The notes below the pieces were generated by a model. It was not told the origin of the DNA. It saw only the letters and a program-made list of their open reading frames with translations, and ran no database searches. Below, in pieces: positions 26,846-36,915 of a stretch of DNA of 64,000 nucleotides (positions are counted from its first letter, which is position 1; each line of letters opens with the position of its first letter). The position numbers were made by a program, and so were the translations under genes. The stretch comes from Streptosporangiaceae bacterium (GTDB taxonomy: Bacteria; Actinomycetota; Actinomycetes; Streptosporangiales; Streptosporangiaceae), in assembly GCA_025934375.1 (NCBI GenBank), contig JAICYD010000009.1:32835-96834 (forward strand). Direction: 5' to 3'.

Positions 26846-29800
26846 CCGACCCGATAGCGATAGTCGGCGTCTCCTGCCGCTACCCGGATGCCAGCTCACC
26901 GGGCGAGCTGTGGGAGAACGTCCTGGCCGGGCGGCGGGCCTTCCGCCGGATACCCGACGAGCGGATGCGGCTTGACGACTACTGGTCGCCCGATCCGGCC
27001 GCGCCGGACAAGTTCTACGCGCGCAAGGCCGCCGTCATCGACGGCTTCGAATTCGACCGGGTGAAGTACAAGATCGCCGGCAGCACCTTCCGCGGCACCG
27101 ACATGACGCACTGGCTGGCGCTGGACACCGCGGCGCGCGCCCTGGAGGACGCGGGCTTCGCCGACGGCGAGGGCCTGCCCAAGGCCAGCACCTCGGTGAT
27201 CATCGGCAACAGCCTGACCGGCGAGTTCGCCCGGGCCAACCTGATGCGGCTGCGCTGGCCGTACGTCCGCCGCACGCTCGGGGCCACCCTCAAGGAGATG
27301 GGCTGGGATGACGCCGGGCTGGCGAACCTGCTCGCCACGGTGGAGAGCCGCTACAAGAGCGCCTTCCCGCCGATCGACGAGGACACGCTCGCCGGCGGCC
27401 TGTCCAACACCATCGCGGGCCGGATCTGCAACCAGTTCGACTTCGGCGGCGGCGGCTACACCGTCGACGGCGCCTGCTCGTCATCGCTGCTGTCGGTGGT
27501 CACCGCGTGCAACGCCCTCGCTGACGGCACCGCCGACGCCGCGGTCGCCGGCGGCGTCGACCTGAGCATCGACCCCTTCGAGATCATCGGCTTCGCCAAG
27601 ACCGGAGCCCTCGCCAGCAACGAGATGCGCGTCTACGACCAGCACTCCAACGGCTTCTGGCCGGGGGAAGGCTGCGGCATGCTCGTGCTGATGCGCGCGA
27701 GCGACGCCGAAGCGCGCGGCCTGCGGGTGTACGCGACGATCGTCGGCTGGGGCTACTCATCCGACGGCCGGGGCGGCATCACCCGGCCGGAGGCCAGCGG
27801 CCACCGGCGGGCCATCGACCGGGCGTACCGGCTGGCCGGCTTCGACATTGGCGGCGTCGGCTACCTGGAGGGCCACGGCACCGGAACCGCGGTCGGCGAC
27901 GGGACGGAACTGCGCGCCTTCACCGACGCCCGCCGGGCCGCCAGCCCGGACGCCCCGCCCGCCCTGATCAGCACCGTCAAGGGAAACATCGGGCACACCA
28001 AGGCGGCGGCGGGCATCGCCGGCCTGATCAAGGCGACCATGGCGGTGCACCACCAGGTGATCCCGCCGGCCACCGGCCACGCCACCCCGCACCCGGTGCT
28101 CACCGAGGAGCGCCCGGCGCTGCGCGTCCCGCTGGCCCCCGAGCTGTGGCCAGGTGACCTGCCCGTCCGGGCTGGCGTCTCGTCCATGGGCTTCGGCGGG
28201 ATCAACGCGCACGTCGTGCTGGCCGGCGATAGCAGCATGCGCCGGACCAACCTTGACGCCTTCACCACCCGTCTGGTCGGGTCCCGCCAGGACACCGAGC
28301 TGCTGCTGCTGGACGCCACCACCCTGGCCGGACTGCGCGACCGGGTGGCCAGCCTGGCCGAACTGGCCGACCGCCTGTCGTTCGCCGAGCTCGGCGACCT
28401 GGCCGCCACCCGGGCCAGCGAAGCTGGTGACGGCCCGGTGCGGGCCGCCGTGGTCGCCAGGTCCCCCGACCAGGCGGCCGAACGGCTGCGGCGGCTGCTT
28501 GAGGCGATCGACAGCGGGACCACCCGGCTGGTCGACTCGTGGGGAGGCGTCTTCCTCGGCAACGCCGCGGCGACCGTCCGGATCGGTTACCTGTTCCCCG
28601 GTCAGGGCTCGGGCCGCGCCGCCGAGGGCGCCTTGAGCCGCCGGTTCAAGGTGGCGCGGGAGGCCCCGCGGCTGGCCAACGCGTCGGCGGACGGCGACCA
28701 GGTCGCCACCGACGTGGCGCAGCCGCGCATCGTGAGCTCCTCGCTTGAGGGCCTGCGCGTCCTTGGCCTGCTCGGCATTGAGGCCACGGCGGCCGCCGGG
28801 CACAGCCTGGGCGAGCTGACCGCCTTGCACTGGGCCGGCGCGATGAGCGAGCAAGCAGTGGTTGACCTGGCGGCTGAGCGCGGCCGGGTCATGGCGGACG
28901 CCAGCGAGGGCGGCGGCGCCATGGCGGGCATCGGGGCCGGCCCTGAGGTGGTCGAGGCACTGATGCGCGAGATGCCGGACACGGTCGGCGAGGCGGTCGT
29001 GATAGCGGGCTATAACGGCCCCCAGCAGACCGTCATCTCGGGCCTGGCCACGGCGGTGGCCCAGGTGAGCCGGGCGGCGGCCGCGCAAAGCCTGGCGGCG
29101 ATGCCGATCCGGGTCTCGCATGCCTTCCACTCGCCGCTCGTGGCACCCGCCGCGGCCCGGCTCGACGGGTACCTGTCGAGCTGCCAGCTGCGTCCGCTGC
29201 GCCGCCGCGTCTTGTCGACCGTCACCGGGGACGCCCTGCCGCCCGACGCCGACCTGCGGCATCTGCTGGTGCGCCAGGTGCGCGAGCCCGTCCGGTTCGC
29301 CGCCGCGGTGACCCAGATGGCGGCCGCCGCGGACCTGCTGATCGAGGTCGGCCCCGGGCATGTGCTGTCCGCCCTGGCCGCGCAGATCGCGCCGGACGTT
29401 CCGGTGATCGCCCTGGAGACTGACGGCGAGTCGCTGACCGGCTTGCTGTCGGCGGTGGCCGGGGCATACGTCCTCGGCGCCCCGGTCCGGTCCGACGGGC
29501 TCTTCGCCGACCGGTTCACCCGGCCGTTTCCGCTGGACAAGGAGTTCCAGTTCTTCGCCAGCCCCTGCGAGCTGGTTCCCGCCGACGTGCCGGCGGCCGG
29601 CGCCGAGGCCGGACAGGCAATTGAGCTGGCCACGGCGCAGGCCCTGGCGTCCGTCAACGGGGACGCCGGGCAGGCAGACGGAGGATCACCCGGGGAAACG
29701 CTGGACATCCTGCGCCGCCTCGCCGCCGAGCGGGCCGAGCTTCCGCTGGATACGGTGCTGCCGGACAGCCATCCCCTGGACGAGCTGCACCTGTCGTCGA

Positions 29801-32800
29801 TAACCGTCGGCCAGATCATGAACCAGGCAGCGCGCAAGATGGGCGTTTCCGCGCCCATGGTGACATCCAACTTCGCCACCTCGACGCTGGCCGACCTGGC
29901 GCAGGCACTCGATGAGCTCGCGGCCACCGAGCTGCCGGCCGACGGCGACGCCGAGGCGGCGCCGGATGGCATCGCGCCCTGGGTGCGGGCCTTCTCGGTC
30001 GAGCTAGCCGAGGCCGAGCGCCCGCCCGCGACAGCCGGCGCGGCCGGGCAGTGGCAGGTCTTCGCCACGGAGGGGCACCCGCTGAGCGAGCGCCTCGCGC
30101 AGGCGCTGCGTTCCGGCACCCTCGGCGACGGCGTGCTGCTATGCCTGCCGGCCGACTGCGATGCCGGGCACGCCGGCCTCATGCTGAGCGCCGCCCGGGC
30201 GGTGCTGGCCCACCGGGGCAGCTGCCGCTTCGTGGTCATTCAGGACCAGCGCGGTGCGGCCGGGCTAGCCAAGACCCTGCACCTGGAAATGCCGGCCGTG
30301 CCGGTCACCGTGGTCACCGCTCCGCTGTCCGCCGGGCTGGATGAGCAGCGGGCCGCGCAGCTCACGGAGGCGATCGCGGCCGACGCTGCCGCGACGGCCG
30401 GGTTCAGTGAGGTCAGCTACGACGAGTCGGGTGCCCGGCGGGTGCCGCTGCTGCGCGCGGTCATGGACCTGACCGCCGGCGGCGAGCTGCCGATCGGCCC
30501 TGACGACGTCCTGCTGGTCAGCGGAGGCGGCAAGGGCATCACCGCCGAGTGCGCACTGGCACTGGGCAGGCAGACCGGAGCGGCGGTGGCGATCCTCGGG
30601 CGATCCGACCCGGCCGCGGACACCGAGCTCGCCGCGAACCTCGGCCGGCTGGATGCGGCCGGGATCCGGTACCGCTACGTCAGGGCGGACGTCACCTCAG
30701 CGGCTGAGGTGGCCGCGGCGATCGGCGAGGCCAGCGCCAGCCTGGGCGCCATCACCGCGATCTTGCACGGTGCCGGGCGGAACGAGCCAGCCGCGCTGAC
30801 CAGCCTCGACGAGGACGCCTTCCAGCGCACCCTGGCGCCGAAGATCGGCGGGCTCGAGGCGATCTTGGCGGCGGTGGACCCGGCCGCGCTGAAGATGCTG
30901 GTCACGTTCGGCTCCATCATCGGGCGGGCCGGGCTGCGCGGGCAGGCGGACTACGCCACCGCCAACGACTGGCTGACCGACATGACCAAGCGGTTCTCCG
31001 AGTCGTACCCGCAGTGCCGCTGCGTTGCCCTCGAATGGTCGGTCTGGGCGGGCGCCGGCATGGGCGAGCGGCTCGGCGTGCTCGAATCGCTGATCAGGGA
31101 GGGAATCAGCCCCATCCCGCTCGACGACGGCATCGAGATACTGCTCCAGATCCTGGCCAGCCCGCAGCTTCCGCCCGCGCTGGTGGTCATGGGCCGGTCG
31201 GGGGGACTGCCGACGATCTCCCTGGAGCCGGCCGACCTGCCACTGGCCCGCTTCATCGACCGGGCGAGCGTTCACTACCCAGGCATCGAGCTGGTCGCCG
31301 ACACCGAGCTGTCGGCCGACAGCGATCCCTACCTGGCCGATCACCTGCTCGACGGCGACCTCTTGTTCCCCGCGGTGCTTGGCATGGAGGCGATGGCCCA
31401 GGCGGGGGCGGTGCTGGCCGGGGCAGCGCAGCCCGGGGCAGCGCAGTCAGGAGCACCGGGGCTGCGCGGGGCGCCGGGAAGACCAGTCTTCGAGAACATG
31501 GAGTTTCTCCGCCCGATCGTGGTGCCACCCGACGGCACGACGACGATCAGGGTTGCCGCGCTGCGGCGCGGGGATTCCGTCGATGTCGCCATCCGCAGCA
31601 GTGACACCAGCTTCCGCGCGGATCACTTCCGCGCGACGCTGCACTACGGGGAAGGCCTGCCACCTTCCGCCGAACGAGCCGTGGTGACTGCGTCCAGCAA
31701 GCTGCTCCCGCTTGACCCGGCCACTGACCTGTATGGCGGCATCTTCTTCCAGGGGAAGCGCTTCCAGCGGGTAGCCGGCTACCGGTGGCTGTCGGCCACG
31801 TCGTGCGTGGCCGACATCTCGGCACTCCCCGGCGATGGGTGGTTCGCCGCCTACCTGCCCGCGGAGCTGCAACTTGGCGACCCGGGGGCGCGAGACGCGT
31901 TCATGCACGCCATCCAGTGCTGCGTGCCGGATGCCACGCTGCTGCCGGCCGGCGTCGAGCGCCTGTACGCCGGCTGGCCGCAAGCCGCCGGCGGGCAGGT
32001 CACCCTGCACGCGGCCGAGCGAGCCCGGGACGGCGACACCTACACCTATGACCTGGATGTCGTCGACAGCCAGGGGCGTCTGGTCGAGCGCTGGGAGGGA
32101 CTGCGCCTGCAGGCGGTCCGCAAGGCCGGCGGCGGTGGCCCGTGGGTTCCGGTGCTGCTCGCTCCCTACCTGGAACGGCAGTCCGCGCCGTTCCTGCACC
32201 GTCCGGTCAGGTGCGCGATCGAGCCGGACCCGGCGGTCACTTCGCAGGTCGCTGCTCCCCGCCGGAAGCGGACCAGCGCGGCGGTCAGCGGGATGCTCGC
32301 GCGGCCAGTGACCTTGCTGCACCGCGGCGATGGCAAGCCGGAGGTGGCGGGGGAGGGCATGACGGTCTCCGCGTCGCATGGCGCGGGCGTGACGCTGGCC
32401 GTTGGCGACCCGGGCCGCATTGGCTGCGACGTGGAAGTTATCAGGGAGCGGACAGTAGATGACTGGCAGGCACTACTCGGCGCCGGGATGTTCGAGCTCG
32501 CCGAGCTGGTACAGCGCGAGCGGGGCGAGGAGCTTCCGGTCGCGGCCACCCGGGTCTGGAGCGCCGTCGAATCCCTGCGCAAGGCCGGCCGTGTCCTGCC
32601 CGGACCGGTCGTCCTCGCGGGAGTCGGCGGGGACGGATGGGTCCTGCTCGAGTCCGGCCAATCGAAGATCGCCACGTTCTGCACGCGCCTGCGCGATCAA
32701 CCGAGTCCGGTGATATTCGCGATCTGCACCGAAGGGGACGGCCATGAATCGGTATTACGAGTACCGGCACGTTGTTGGCTTCGAGGAGACGAACCTGGTC

Positions 32801-32889
32801 GGCAATGTGTACTACGTCAACTACCTGCGGTGGCAGGGCAGGTGCCGCGAGATGTTCCTGCTCGAGCACGCGCCCGGCATCCTGGATGA
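26842..32889 (+). CDS. Iterative enediyne polyketide synthase (PKSE)
   Basis: A 2015-aa type I iterative PKS with the enediyne-specific architecture. KS is at about 1-445 (C212, H345, H385). AT is at about 585-870 (GHSLGE, S655). An ACP in the middle at about 945-1015 has S986 in LHLSSI. KR is at about 1200-1440 (GGGKGI 1228-1233, Y1371, N1375). DH is at about 1480-1790 (HxxxGxxxxP with H1501). A built-in phosphopantetheinyl transferase lies at about 1800-1960 (D1863, E1865, W1906, E1910, K1914). All catalytic residues are present. PKSE enzymes make a linear polyene from acetyl/malonyl units, and E10 releases it. The start ATG overlaps the unbU stop. The C-terminus overruns the start of the thioesterase gene by 146 bp, adding about 48 residues of antifamily sequence. 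Confidence 0.96.
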   Translation: MTDPIAIVGVSCRYPDASSPGELWENVLAGRRAFRRIPDERMRLDDYWSPDPAAPDKFYARKAAVIDGFEFDRVKYKIAGSTFRGTDMTHWLALDTAARALEDAGFADGEGLPKASTSVIIGNSLTGEFARANLMRLRWPYVRRTLGATLKEMGWDDAGLANLLATVESRYKSAFPPIDEDTLAGGLSNTIAGRICNQFDFGGGGYTVDGACSSSLLSVVTACNALADGTADAAVAGGVDLSIDPFEIIGFAKTGALASNEMRVYDQHSNGFWPGEGCGMLVLMRASDAEARGLRVYATIVGWGYSSDGRGGITRPEASGHRRAIDRAYRLAGFDIGGVGYLEGHGTGTAVGDGTELRAFTDARRAASPDAPPALISTVKGNIGHTKAAAGIAGLIKATMAVHHQVIPPATGHATPHPVLTEERPALRVPLAPELWPGDLPVRAGVSSMGFGGINAHVVLAGDSSMRRTNLDAFTTRLVGSRQDTELLLLDATTLAGLRDRVASLAELADRLSFAELGDLAATRASEAGDGPVRAAVVARSPDQAAERLRRLLEAIDSGTTRLVDSWGGVFLGNAAATVRIGYLFPGQGSGRAAEGALSRRFKVAREAPRLANASADGDQVATDVAQPRIVSSSLEGLRVLGLLGIEATAAAGHSLGELTALHWAGAMSEQAVVDLAAERGRVMADASEGGGAMAGIGAGPEVVEALMREMPDTVGEAVVIAGYNGPQQTVISGLATAVAQVSRAAAAQSLAAMPIRVSHAFHSPLVAPAAARLDGYLSSCQLRPLRRRVLSTVTGDALPPDADLRHLLVRQVREPVRFAAAVTQMAAAADLLIEVGPGHVLSALAAQIAPDVPVIALETDGESLTGLLSAVAGAYVLGAPVRSDGLFADRFTRPFPLDKEFQFFASPCELVPADVPAAGAEAGQAIELATAQALASVNGDAGQADGGSPGETLDILRRLAAERAELPLDTVLPDSHPLDELHLSSITVGQIMNQAARKMGVSAPMVTSNFATSTLADLAQALDELAATELPADGDAEAAPDGIAPWVRAFSVELAEAERPPATAGAAGQWQVFATEGHPLSERLAQALRSGTLGDGVLLCLPADCDAGHAGLMLSAARAVLAHRGSCRFVVIQDQRGAAGLAKTLHLEMPAVPVTVVTAPLSAGLDEQRAAQLTEAIAADAAATAGFSEVSYDESGARRVPLLRAVMDLTAGGELPIGPDDVLLVSGGGKGITAECALALGRQTGAAVAILGRSDPAADTELAANLGRLDAAGIRYRYVRADVTSAAEVAAAIGEASASLGAITAILHGAGRNEPAALTSLDEDAFQRTLAPKIGGLEAILAAVDPAALKMLVTFGSIIGRAGLRGQADYATANDWLTDMTKRFSESYPQCRCVALEWSVWAGAGMGERLGVLESLIREGISPIPLDDGIEILLQILASPQLPPALVVMGRSGGLPTISLEPADLPLARFIDRASVHYPGIELVADTELSADSDPYLADHLLDGDLLFPAVLGMEAMAQAGAVLAGAAQPGAAQSGAPGLRGAPGRPVFENMEFLRPIVVPPDGTTTIRVAALRRGDSVDVAIRSSDTSFRADHFRATLHYGEGLPPSAERAVVTASSKLLPLDPATDLYGGIFFQGKRFQRVAGYRWLSATSCVADISALPGDGWFAAYLPAELQLGDPGARDAFMHAIQCCVPDATLLPAGVERLYAGWPQAAGGQVTLHAAERARDGDTYTYDLDVVDSQGRLVERWEGLRLQAVRKAGGGGPWVPVLLAPYLERQSAPFLHRPVRCAIEPDPAVTSQVAAPRRKRTSAAVSGMLARPVTLLHRGDGKPEVAGEGMTVSASHGAGVTLAVGDPGRIGCDVEVIRERTVDDWQALLGAGMFELAELVQRERGEELPVAATRVWSAVESLRKAGRVLPGPVVLAGVGGDGWVLLESGQSKIATFCTRLRDQPSPVIFAICTEGDGHESVLRVPARCWLRGDEPGRQCVLRQLPAVAGQVPRDVPARARARHPG

Positions 32890-33214
32890 GCTGCGCGGGG
32901 ACCTCAAGCTGTTCACCATCAAGTCGGAGTGCGAGTACCTGTCCGAGATCACTGCCTTCGACGAGGTGTCGGTCAGGATGCGGCTCGAGGAACTGACCCA
33001 GACCCAGGTCAGCTTCGCCTTCGATTACGTGCGCGTCGGCGACGGAATGGAGGAACTGGTCGCCCGCGGCCGGCAGCGGGTGGCGTGCATGCGCGGAGCG
33101 AACGGCGCCACCGCGCCGGCCCGCGTCCCTGAGCAGTTGCGGCGCGCGCTGCAGGACTATGAGATCCGAGTGCCCAAGCAGGCCAGGGCGACCGGGACCG
33201 GGGGCCGGGCGTGA
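32744..33214 (+). CDS. Enediyne PKS-associated hotdog thioesterase (E10 type)
   Basis: A 156-aa 4-hydroxybenzoyl-CoA-thioesterase-like hotdog protein. The family motif ETNLVGNVYYVNYLRWQGRC spans residues about 16-35, on the central helix, and is characteristic of SgcE10/CalE7/DynE7. It hydrolyses and releases the polyene from the PKS. The start ATG 32744 has AAGGGG 7 nt upstream, and the start lies inside the PKS frame. Its stop overlaps the next start (GTGA). Normal length and all hallmarks make this assignment secure. Confidence 0.94.
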   Translation: MNRYYEYRHVVGFEETNLVGNVYYVNYLRWQGRCREMFLLEHAPGILDELRGDLKLFTIKSECEYLSEITAFDEVSVRMRLEELTQTQVSFAFDYVRVGDGMEELVARGRQRVACMRGANGATAPARVPEQLRRALQDYEIRVPKQARATGTGGRA

Positions 33215-33798
33215 CGGCGGCGGCCTTCTCGCAACCGCCTGCGGACAAGGGCCGCCTGCGGTCGATCTTGGGGCAGTTCGCGACGGGCGTCACCGTGGTG
33301 GCGGCGGGCGGCGAGACTCCCTGCGGGATGACGGCCAACTCCTTCACCTCGGTGTCGCTGGACCCGCCAGTGATCTTGATCTGCCTGACCCGCGACTCGG
33401 AACTGTGCGAGGCCGTGCTCAGGGAGGGCTGCTTCGCCATTTCGGTCCTCGCCGCCGGCCAGGAGGATGTGGCGCGGTACTTCGCCAACCACTCACGGCC
33501 GCGCGGACCGGAGGAGTTCGCCACGGTGGGCTGGTCGCCCGGGCCCGGCACCGGGGCACCCGTGCTCGACGACGTGGTCGCCTGGTTCGACTGCGCCCTG
33601 GTGACCTCGCACGACGGCGGTGACCACGAGATCTTCCTCGGCTCGGTGCTCGCCAGCGGGGCCGAACCGCAGCGGGACGCGCTGCTTTTTCACCGCGGCG
33701 GCTTCAGCCGGTCACCGCATCGTGACGTGGCGCCCCGTTCACATGAGGCCCGGACGCCATCATTGGCTCGCCTGGGAAAATCAGATGACCGTCAGTAA
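33211..33798 (+). CDS. Flavin reductase-like protein (E6 type)
   Basis: A 195-aa protein of the NADH:FMN oxidoreductase family used by two-component monooxygenases. The flavin-binding fold is seen in FATGVTVVAAGG, GMTANSFTSVSLDPPVILIC and the AISVLAAGQEDVARYF segment. A late FDCALVTSHDGGDHEIFLGSV strand completes the split barrel. Nine-membered enediyne loci carry a similar E6 gene beside the PKS. It may supply reduced flavin to a monooxygenase that modifies the core. It starts at GTG 33211 inside the E10 stop and overlaps the P450 gene by 14 bp. Confidence 0.85.
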   Translation: MTAAAFSQPPADKGRLRSILGQFATGVTVVAAGGETPCGMTANSFTSVSLDPPVILICLTRDSELCEAVLREGCFAISVLAAGQEDVARYFANHSRPRGPEEFATVGWSPGPGTGAPVLDDVVAWFDCALVTSHDGGDHEIFLGSVLASGAEPQRDALLFHRGGFSRSPHRDVAPRSHEARTPSLARLGKSDDRQ

Positions 33799-35185
33799 TA
33801 GCGTCGACCCGGTTCCCACACCCGCGACCAGGCCAGCCGGCCCGGGGCCGCGCGCCTACCCGGGCCCGCCGCTGCGCGCGGTCCCCGGGCTGCTGCGCAA
33901 GCTCTGGGCCGACCGGCTGGCCCTGCTGTCCGACGCGGCCGCCGAGTACGGGGACGTGGTCCGGTTCGACATGGGACCCAAGACCATCTACTTCTTCAAC
34001 CATCCCGATCACGCCAAGCACGTGCTGACCGACAATCCTGCGAACTACCGCAAGGGAATGGGGCTCCACGAGGCGCGCCGGACACTGGGTGACGGGCTGC
34101 TGACCAGCGAGGGGGAGACCTGGCGGCGGCAGCGCCAGGTAATCTCCCCGGCGTTCCGCCGCGAGCGCGTGGCCAGCTTCGCCGGGGTGGTCGCCGACGC
34201 CGGCGCCTCCCTCACCGGGCGACTCGACGCCCACGTGGGCGCGGGTACCGTCGACCTGGCTCGCGAGATGACCGCGCTGACGATGGACGTCCTCGGCCGG
34301 ATGCTGCTCGATGCCGACCTGTCGCAACTGGACATGCTGGGACCCGCCTTCGAGGTGGCGCAGAGCCAGGCGATGTGGGAGATGCTCACCCTGGGCGCCG
34401 TGCCGCTATGGCTGCCGCTGCCGCGCAACTTCCGGTTCCGGGCCGCCCGCCGGGACCTGGAAGACGCGGTGCGGACCCTCCTGGCCGCCCGGCGGCCGGC
34501 CGCCAGTGGCAAGGGGAGCGACCTGATCTCGCTGCTGGCCGCCGCGTCCGAGGGCGAGGCGGATGCCCAGATGCGCTGGCGCGGCCTGCGCGACCAGCTC
34601 ATCACCATGCTGCTGGCCGGGCACGAGACGACGGCGAGCACCCTGTCGTGGACCTGGTACCTGGTCAGCGGCCAGCCCGCGGTGGAGGCGGCGCTGCGCC
34701 AGGAGGCCACCGAGGTGCTGGGCGACCGCATGCCCGTCATCGACGACCTGGCCCGGCTGCCGTACACCACCATGGTGATCCAGGAGGCCATGCGCCTGTA
34801 CCCGCCGGTGTGGGGGCTGACCCGCAAGGCGGTGAGCGCCGACGAGATCGACGGGTACGCGATTCCGGCGGGCGCGGACGTCATGATCTGTACCTACACG
34901 CTGCACAGGCACCCGGGGTTCTGGCCGGATCCTGACGAGTTCCGCCCGGAGCGGTTCGCGCCCTCCGCGCCGCCGCCCGCCCACCGGTACGCCTACATAC
35001 CGTTCGGGGCGGGCCCGCGAGTCTGCGTTGGCAGTCATCTCGGCATGATGGAGGCCGTCCTTGTCACCGCGATGATGGCGCGCGGGTTCCGCTTCGAGCT
35101 GCAAGGGCCCGCTCGCCGCGAGACCGAGCCCAACCTGTCGCTGCGGATGCGCGGCGGCCTCCCGGTCAAGATCGTGCGCGCGTAA
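33785..35185 (+). CDS. Cytochrome P450 (E7 type)
   Basis: A 466-aa P450. The I-helix motif AGHETTAS, the K-helix EAMRLYPP and the heme-binding loop FGAGPRVCVG with Cys414 as the thiolate ligand are all present. A proline-rich N-terminus (PGPRAYPGPPLRAVPG) precedes the fold, as in soluble class I enzymes. It is the last gene of the coupled operon. E7 P450s are conserved in nine-membered enediyne clusters, where they are proposed to oxidise the nascent core. I chose ATG 33785 because upstream frame residues have no P450 character. Confidence 0.93.
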   Translation: MTVSNSVDPVPTPATRPAGPGPRAYPGPPLRAVPGLLRKLWADRLALLSDAAAEYGDVVRFDMGPKTIYFFNHPDHAKHVLTDNPANYRKGMGLHEARRTLGDGLLTSEGETWRRQRQVISPAFRRERVASFAGVVADAGASLTGRLDAHVGAGTVDLAREMTALTMDVLGRMLLDADLSQLDMLGPAFEVAQSQAMWEMLTLGAVPLWLPLPRNFRFRAARRDLEDAVRTLLAARRPAASGKGSDLISLLAAASEGEADAQMRWRGLRDQLITMLLAGHETTASTLSWTWYLVSGQPAVEAALRQEATEVLGDRMPVIDDLARLPYTTMVIQEAMRLYPPVWGLTRKAVSADEIDGYAIPAGADVMICTYTLHRHPGFWPDPDEFRPERFAPSAPPPAHRYAYIPFGAGPRVCVGSHLGMMEAVLVTAMMARGFRFELQGPARRETEPNLSLRMRGGLPVKIVRA

Positions 35186-35228
35186 CCGCCGGGGTGGCCC
35201 GCCGGCGACCGGTCTGGGGCGGGGCCCT

Positions 35229-35843
35229 TTACGGGAGCCAGCCCGCGTCGTAGGCGCTCTTGACCGCGTCTACCCGGGTGCGCGCGTTCAGCTTGGTCAC
35301 GATGGTGGTGAGGTAGTTGCGGACGGTTCCGATGGACAGGTGCATGACGGTGGCGATCTCGGCCGCGTCGGCGCCCGCCGCGGTGAGCCTGAGTACCTCG
35401 TGCTCGCGAGTTGACAGCGGGTTCTGCCGGTCGTCCCAGGCGGTCACGGCAAGCTGGGGGTCGATGACCTTGCCGCCGGCCGCGATGTTCCTGATGGCGC
35501 TGGCCAGTTCCTCGGGGGGCGCGTCCTTGAGCAGGTATCCCGATACCCGGGCGGTGAATGCCCGGCGTATCGTTCCCGCCCGCGACAAGTTGGTGAGGAT
35601 GAGGGTCCGGCAGGTGGGCAGGGCCTGGTGAAGCTGCGCGGCTGCTGACAGGCCGTCCAGTCCCGGCAGGTCGATGTCGATGATGGAGACGTCTGGCTGG
35701 CACGCCAGCGCCGTGGGCACGATGTCGGATCCGTTGCGGATCGACGCGACCACCTTGAAGTCGGGCTCAAGCTCGATCAGGGCCACCAGCGCGCCGCGGA
35801 CCATGGCGACGTCTTCGGCGAGCAGGATTCTAAGCGTTGGCAA
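35229..35843 (-). CDS. NarL/FixJ-family two-component response regulator (DesR-like)
   Basis: A 204-aa regulator. The receiver domain (residues about 1-120) has acidic residues at ILLAEDVAMVRG and the phosphoacceptor D56 in IIDIDLPGLDG. The C-terminal LuxR HTH includes PLSTREHEVLRLTAAG and the YLTTIVTKLNA recognition region. TTG 35843 is preferred (AGGGAGA 6-9 nt upstream); GTG 35858 is an alternative. There is no kinase gene beside it. The two histidine kinases at 51.3 and 57.9 kb belong to the matching HisKA_3/DesK-type class and are the likely partners. Confidence 0.9.
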   Translation of the reverse strand: MPTLRILLAEDVAMVRGALVALIELEPDFKVVASIRNGSDIVPTALACQPDVSIIDIDLPGLDGLSAAAQLHQALPTCRTLILTNLSRAGTIRRAFTARVSGYLLKDAPPEELASAIRNIAAGGKVIDPQLAVTAWDDRQNPLSTREHEVLRLTAAGADAAEIATVMHLSIGTVRNYLTTIVTKLNARTRVDAVKSAYDAGWLP

Positions 35844-35958
35844 CTCGCTCTCCCTCACGCAGGGCCGTCGCCATGACGGTGTCGATCTTATCCCCGGGGA
35901 CACCGAGGAACGCGATATCCGGAGGCGGAAAAATCCGCCGAGCGCGGGCAGCTGGCCT

Positions 35959-36804
35959 TCAGGGCGGGTCCTGCGGAGGATCGCCCGGATTGGCCGTCAG
36001 CTCGCCGGACAGGATGGACTGGTGCACCCGCTGCAGCCGGGGGCCTGGCTCGAGGCCCAGTTCACGATTGAGTGCGTCACGCAGCCGCCGGAACGCATCG
36101 AGGGCCTGGGACGTGTGGCCGGAATGGTAGTAGGCGCGCATCAGCAGCCCGCAGAAATTCTCATTGAGGGGATGCTCGGCTACTAGAGAAATCAATTCGC
36201 CGATAACGACATTATGGCGGCCCATGGCCAGATCACATTCGATTCTTGTTTCGATTGTTCCCAGTCTTGTCTGCGCGAGCGAGGCCGCCTCGACCTCGAG
36301 GACGGCTCCCAGCCGGACGTCCGCCAGCGCCGGCCCCTGCCAGAGAGTCAGCGCGTGGCGGAGGAGCTCCGACGCGGTCCGGGAGTCCCCCGCTTCGGCG
36401 GCGTCGCGCCCGGCGCGGGCGAGGCGCTTGAACTCCTCGACGTCGGTCTGGCACTCCAGCAGGTAGCCGGAATGCCTTGTGCTGAGGAAAAGCTTGGCGT
36501 CCTGCCCCTGCGGCAATGCGGTCTCCAGCCTCCGGCGCAGCTGGAAGATGTAGGTCTGCAGGGTGACCACGAAGCTCGGCGGCAGGTCGCTTCCCCACAG
36601 TTCCTCGGCCAGCGTGGACGTGGTGACGACCTGCCCCGACCGCAGTGCGAGCAGCGCGAGGACCTGGCGCTGCTTGCCGGCGGTCGGGGTGACTATCCGC
36701 TGCCGCAGGCTCGCGGAAAACGATCCGAGCACCTGAACGCTGATTTTGTCAGAATCGGTGCGGTTCTTGTCTTGCGCGCTGTAGCCTTCGTTGCTGTTCG
36801 TCAC
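35959..36804 (-). CDS. SARP-family transcriptional activator (OmpR-type HTH plus BTAD)
   Basis: A 281-aa pathway-specific activator. Residues about 22-110 are the OmpR-like winged helix (QRQVLALLALRSGQVVT, LAEELWGSDLPPSFVVTLQT). Residues about 117-262 are the bacterial transcriptional activation domain (LWQGPALADVRLGAV, EHPLNENFCGLLMRAYYHSG, LNRELGLEPGPRLQRVH). Length is typical of small SARPs. It lies in the middle of the enediyne locus and diverges from the SagB-like gene across a region holding 11-bp-spaced repeats that look like SARP sites. It probably switches on the locus. Confidence 0.93.
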   Translation of the reverse strand: MTNSNEGYSAQDKNRTDSDKISVQVLGSFSASLRQRIVTPTAGKQRQVLALLALRSGQVVTTSTLAEELWGSDLPPSFVVTLQTYIFQLRRRLETALPQGQDAKLFLSTRHSGYLLECQTDVEEFKRLARAGRDAAEAGDSRTASELLRHALTLWQGPALADVRLGAVLEVEAASLAQTRLGTIETRIECDLAMGRHNVVIGELISLVAEHPLNENFCGLLMRAYYHSGHTSQALDAFRRLRDALNRELGLEPGPRLQRVHQSILSGELTANPGDPPQDPP

Positions 36805-36915
36805 TACTTGAGCATGCTTGGAGTTGCAGCGTTAGTTCAAGTTAGGTTGTCACGAATTGCATAGTGAAAGATTCATGGTCCGCTCGCGGTACGCGGTTCC
36901 TATGGCTCCGGTATC

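Noticed and set aside
27757..29361. Long open frame (534 codons) antisense to the PKS
   Set aside because: It lies fully inside the KS-AT coding region and its composition (Gly/Arg/Ala/His rich, no domains) is the antisense shadow of GC-rich codons.
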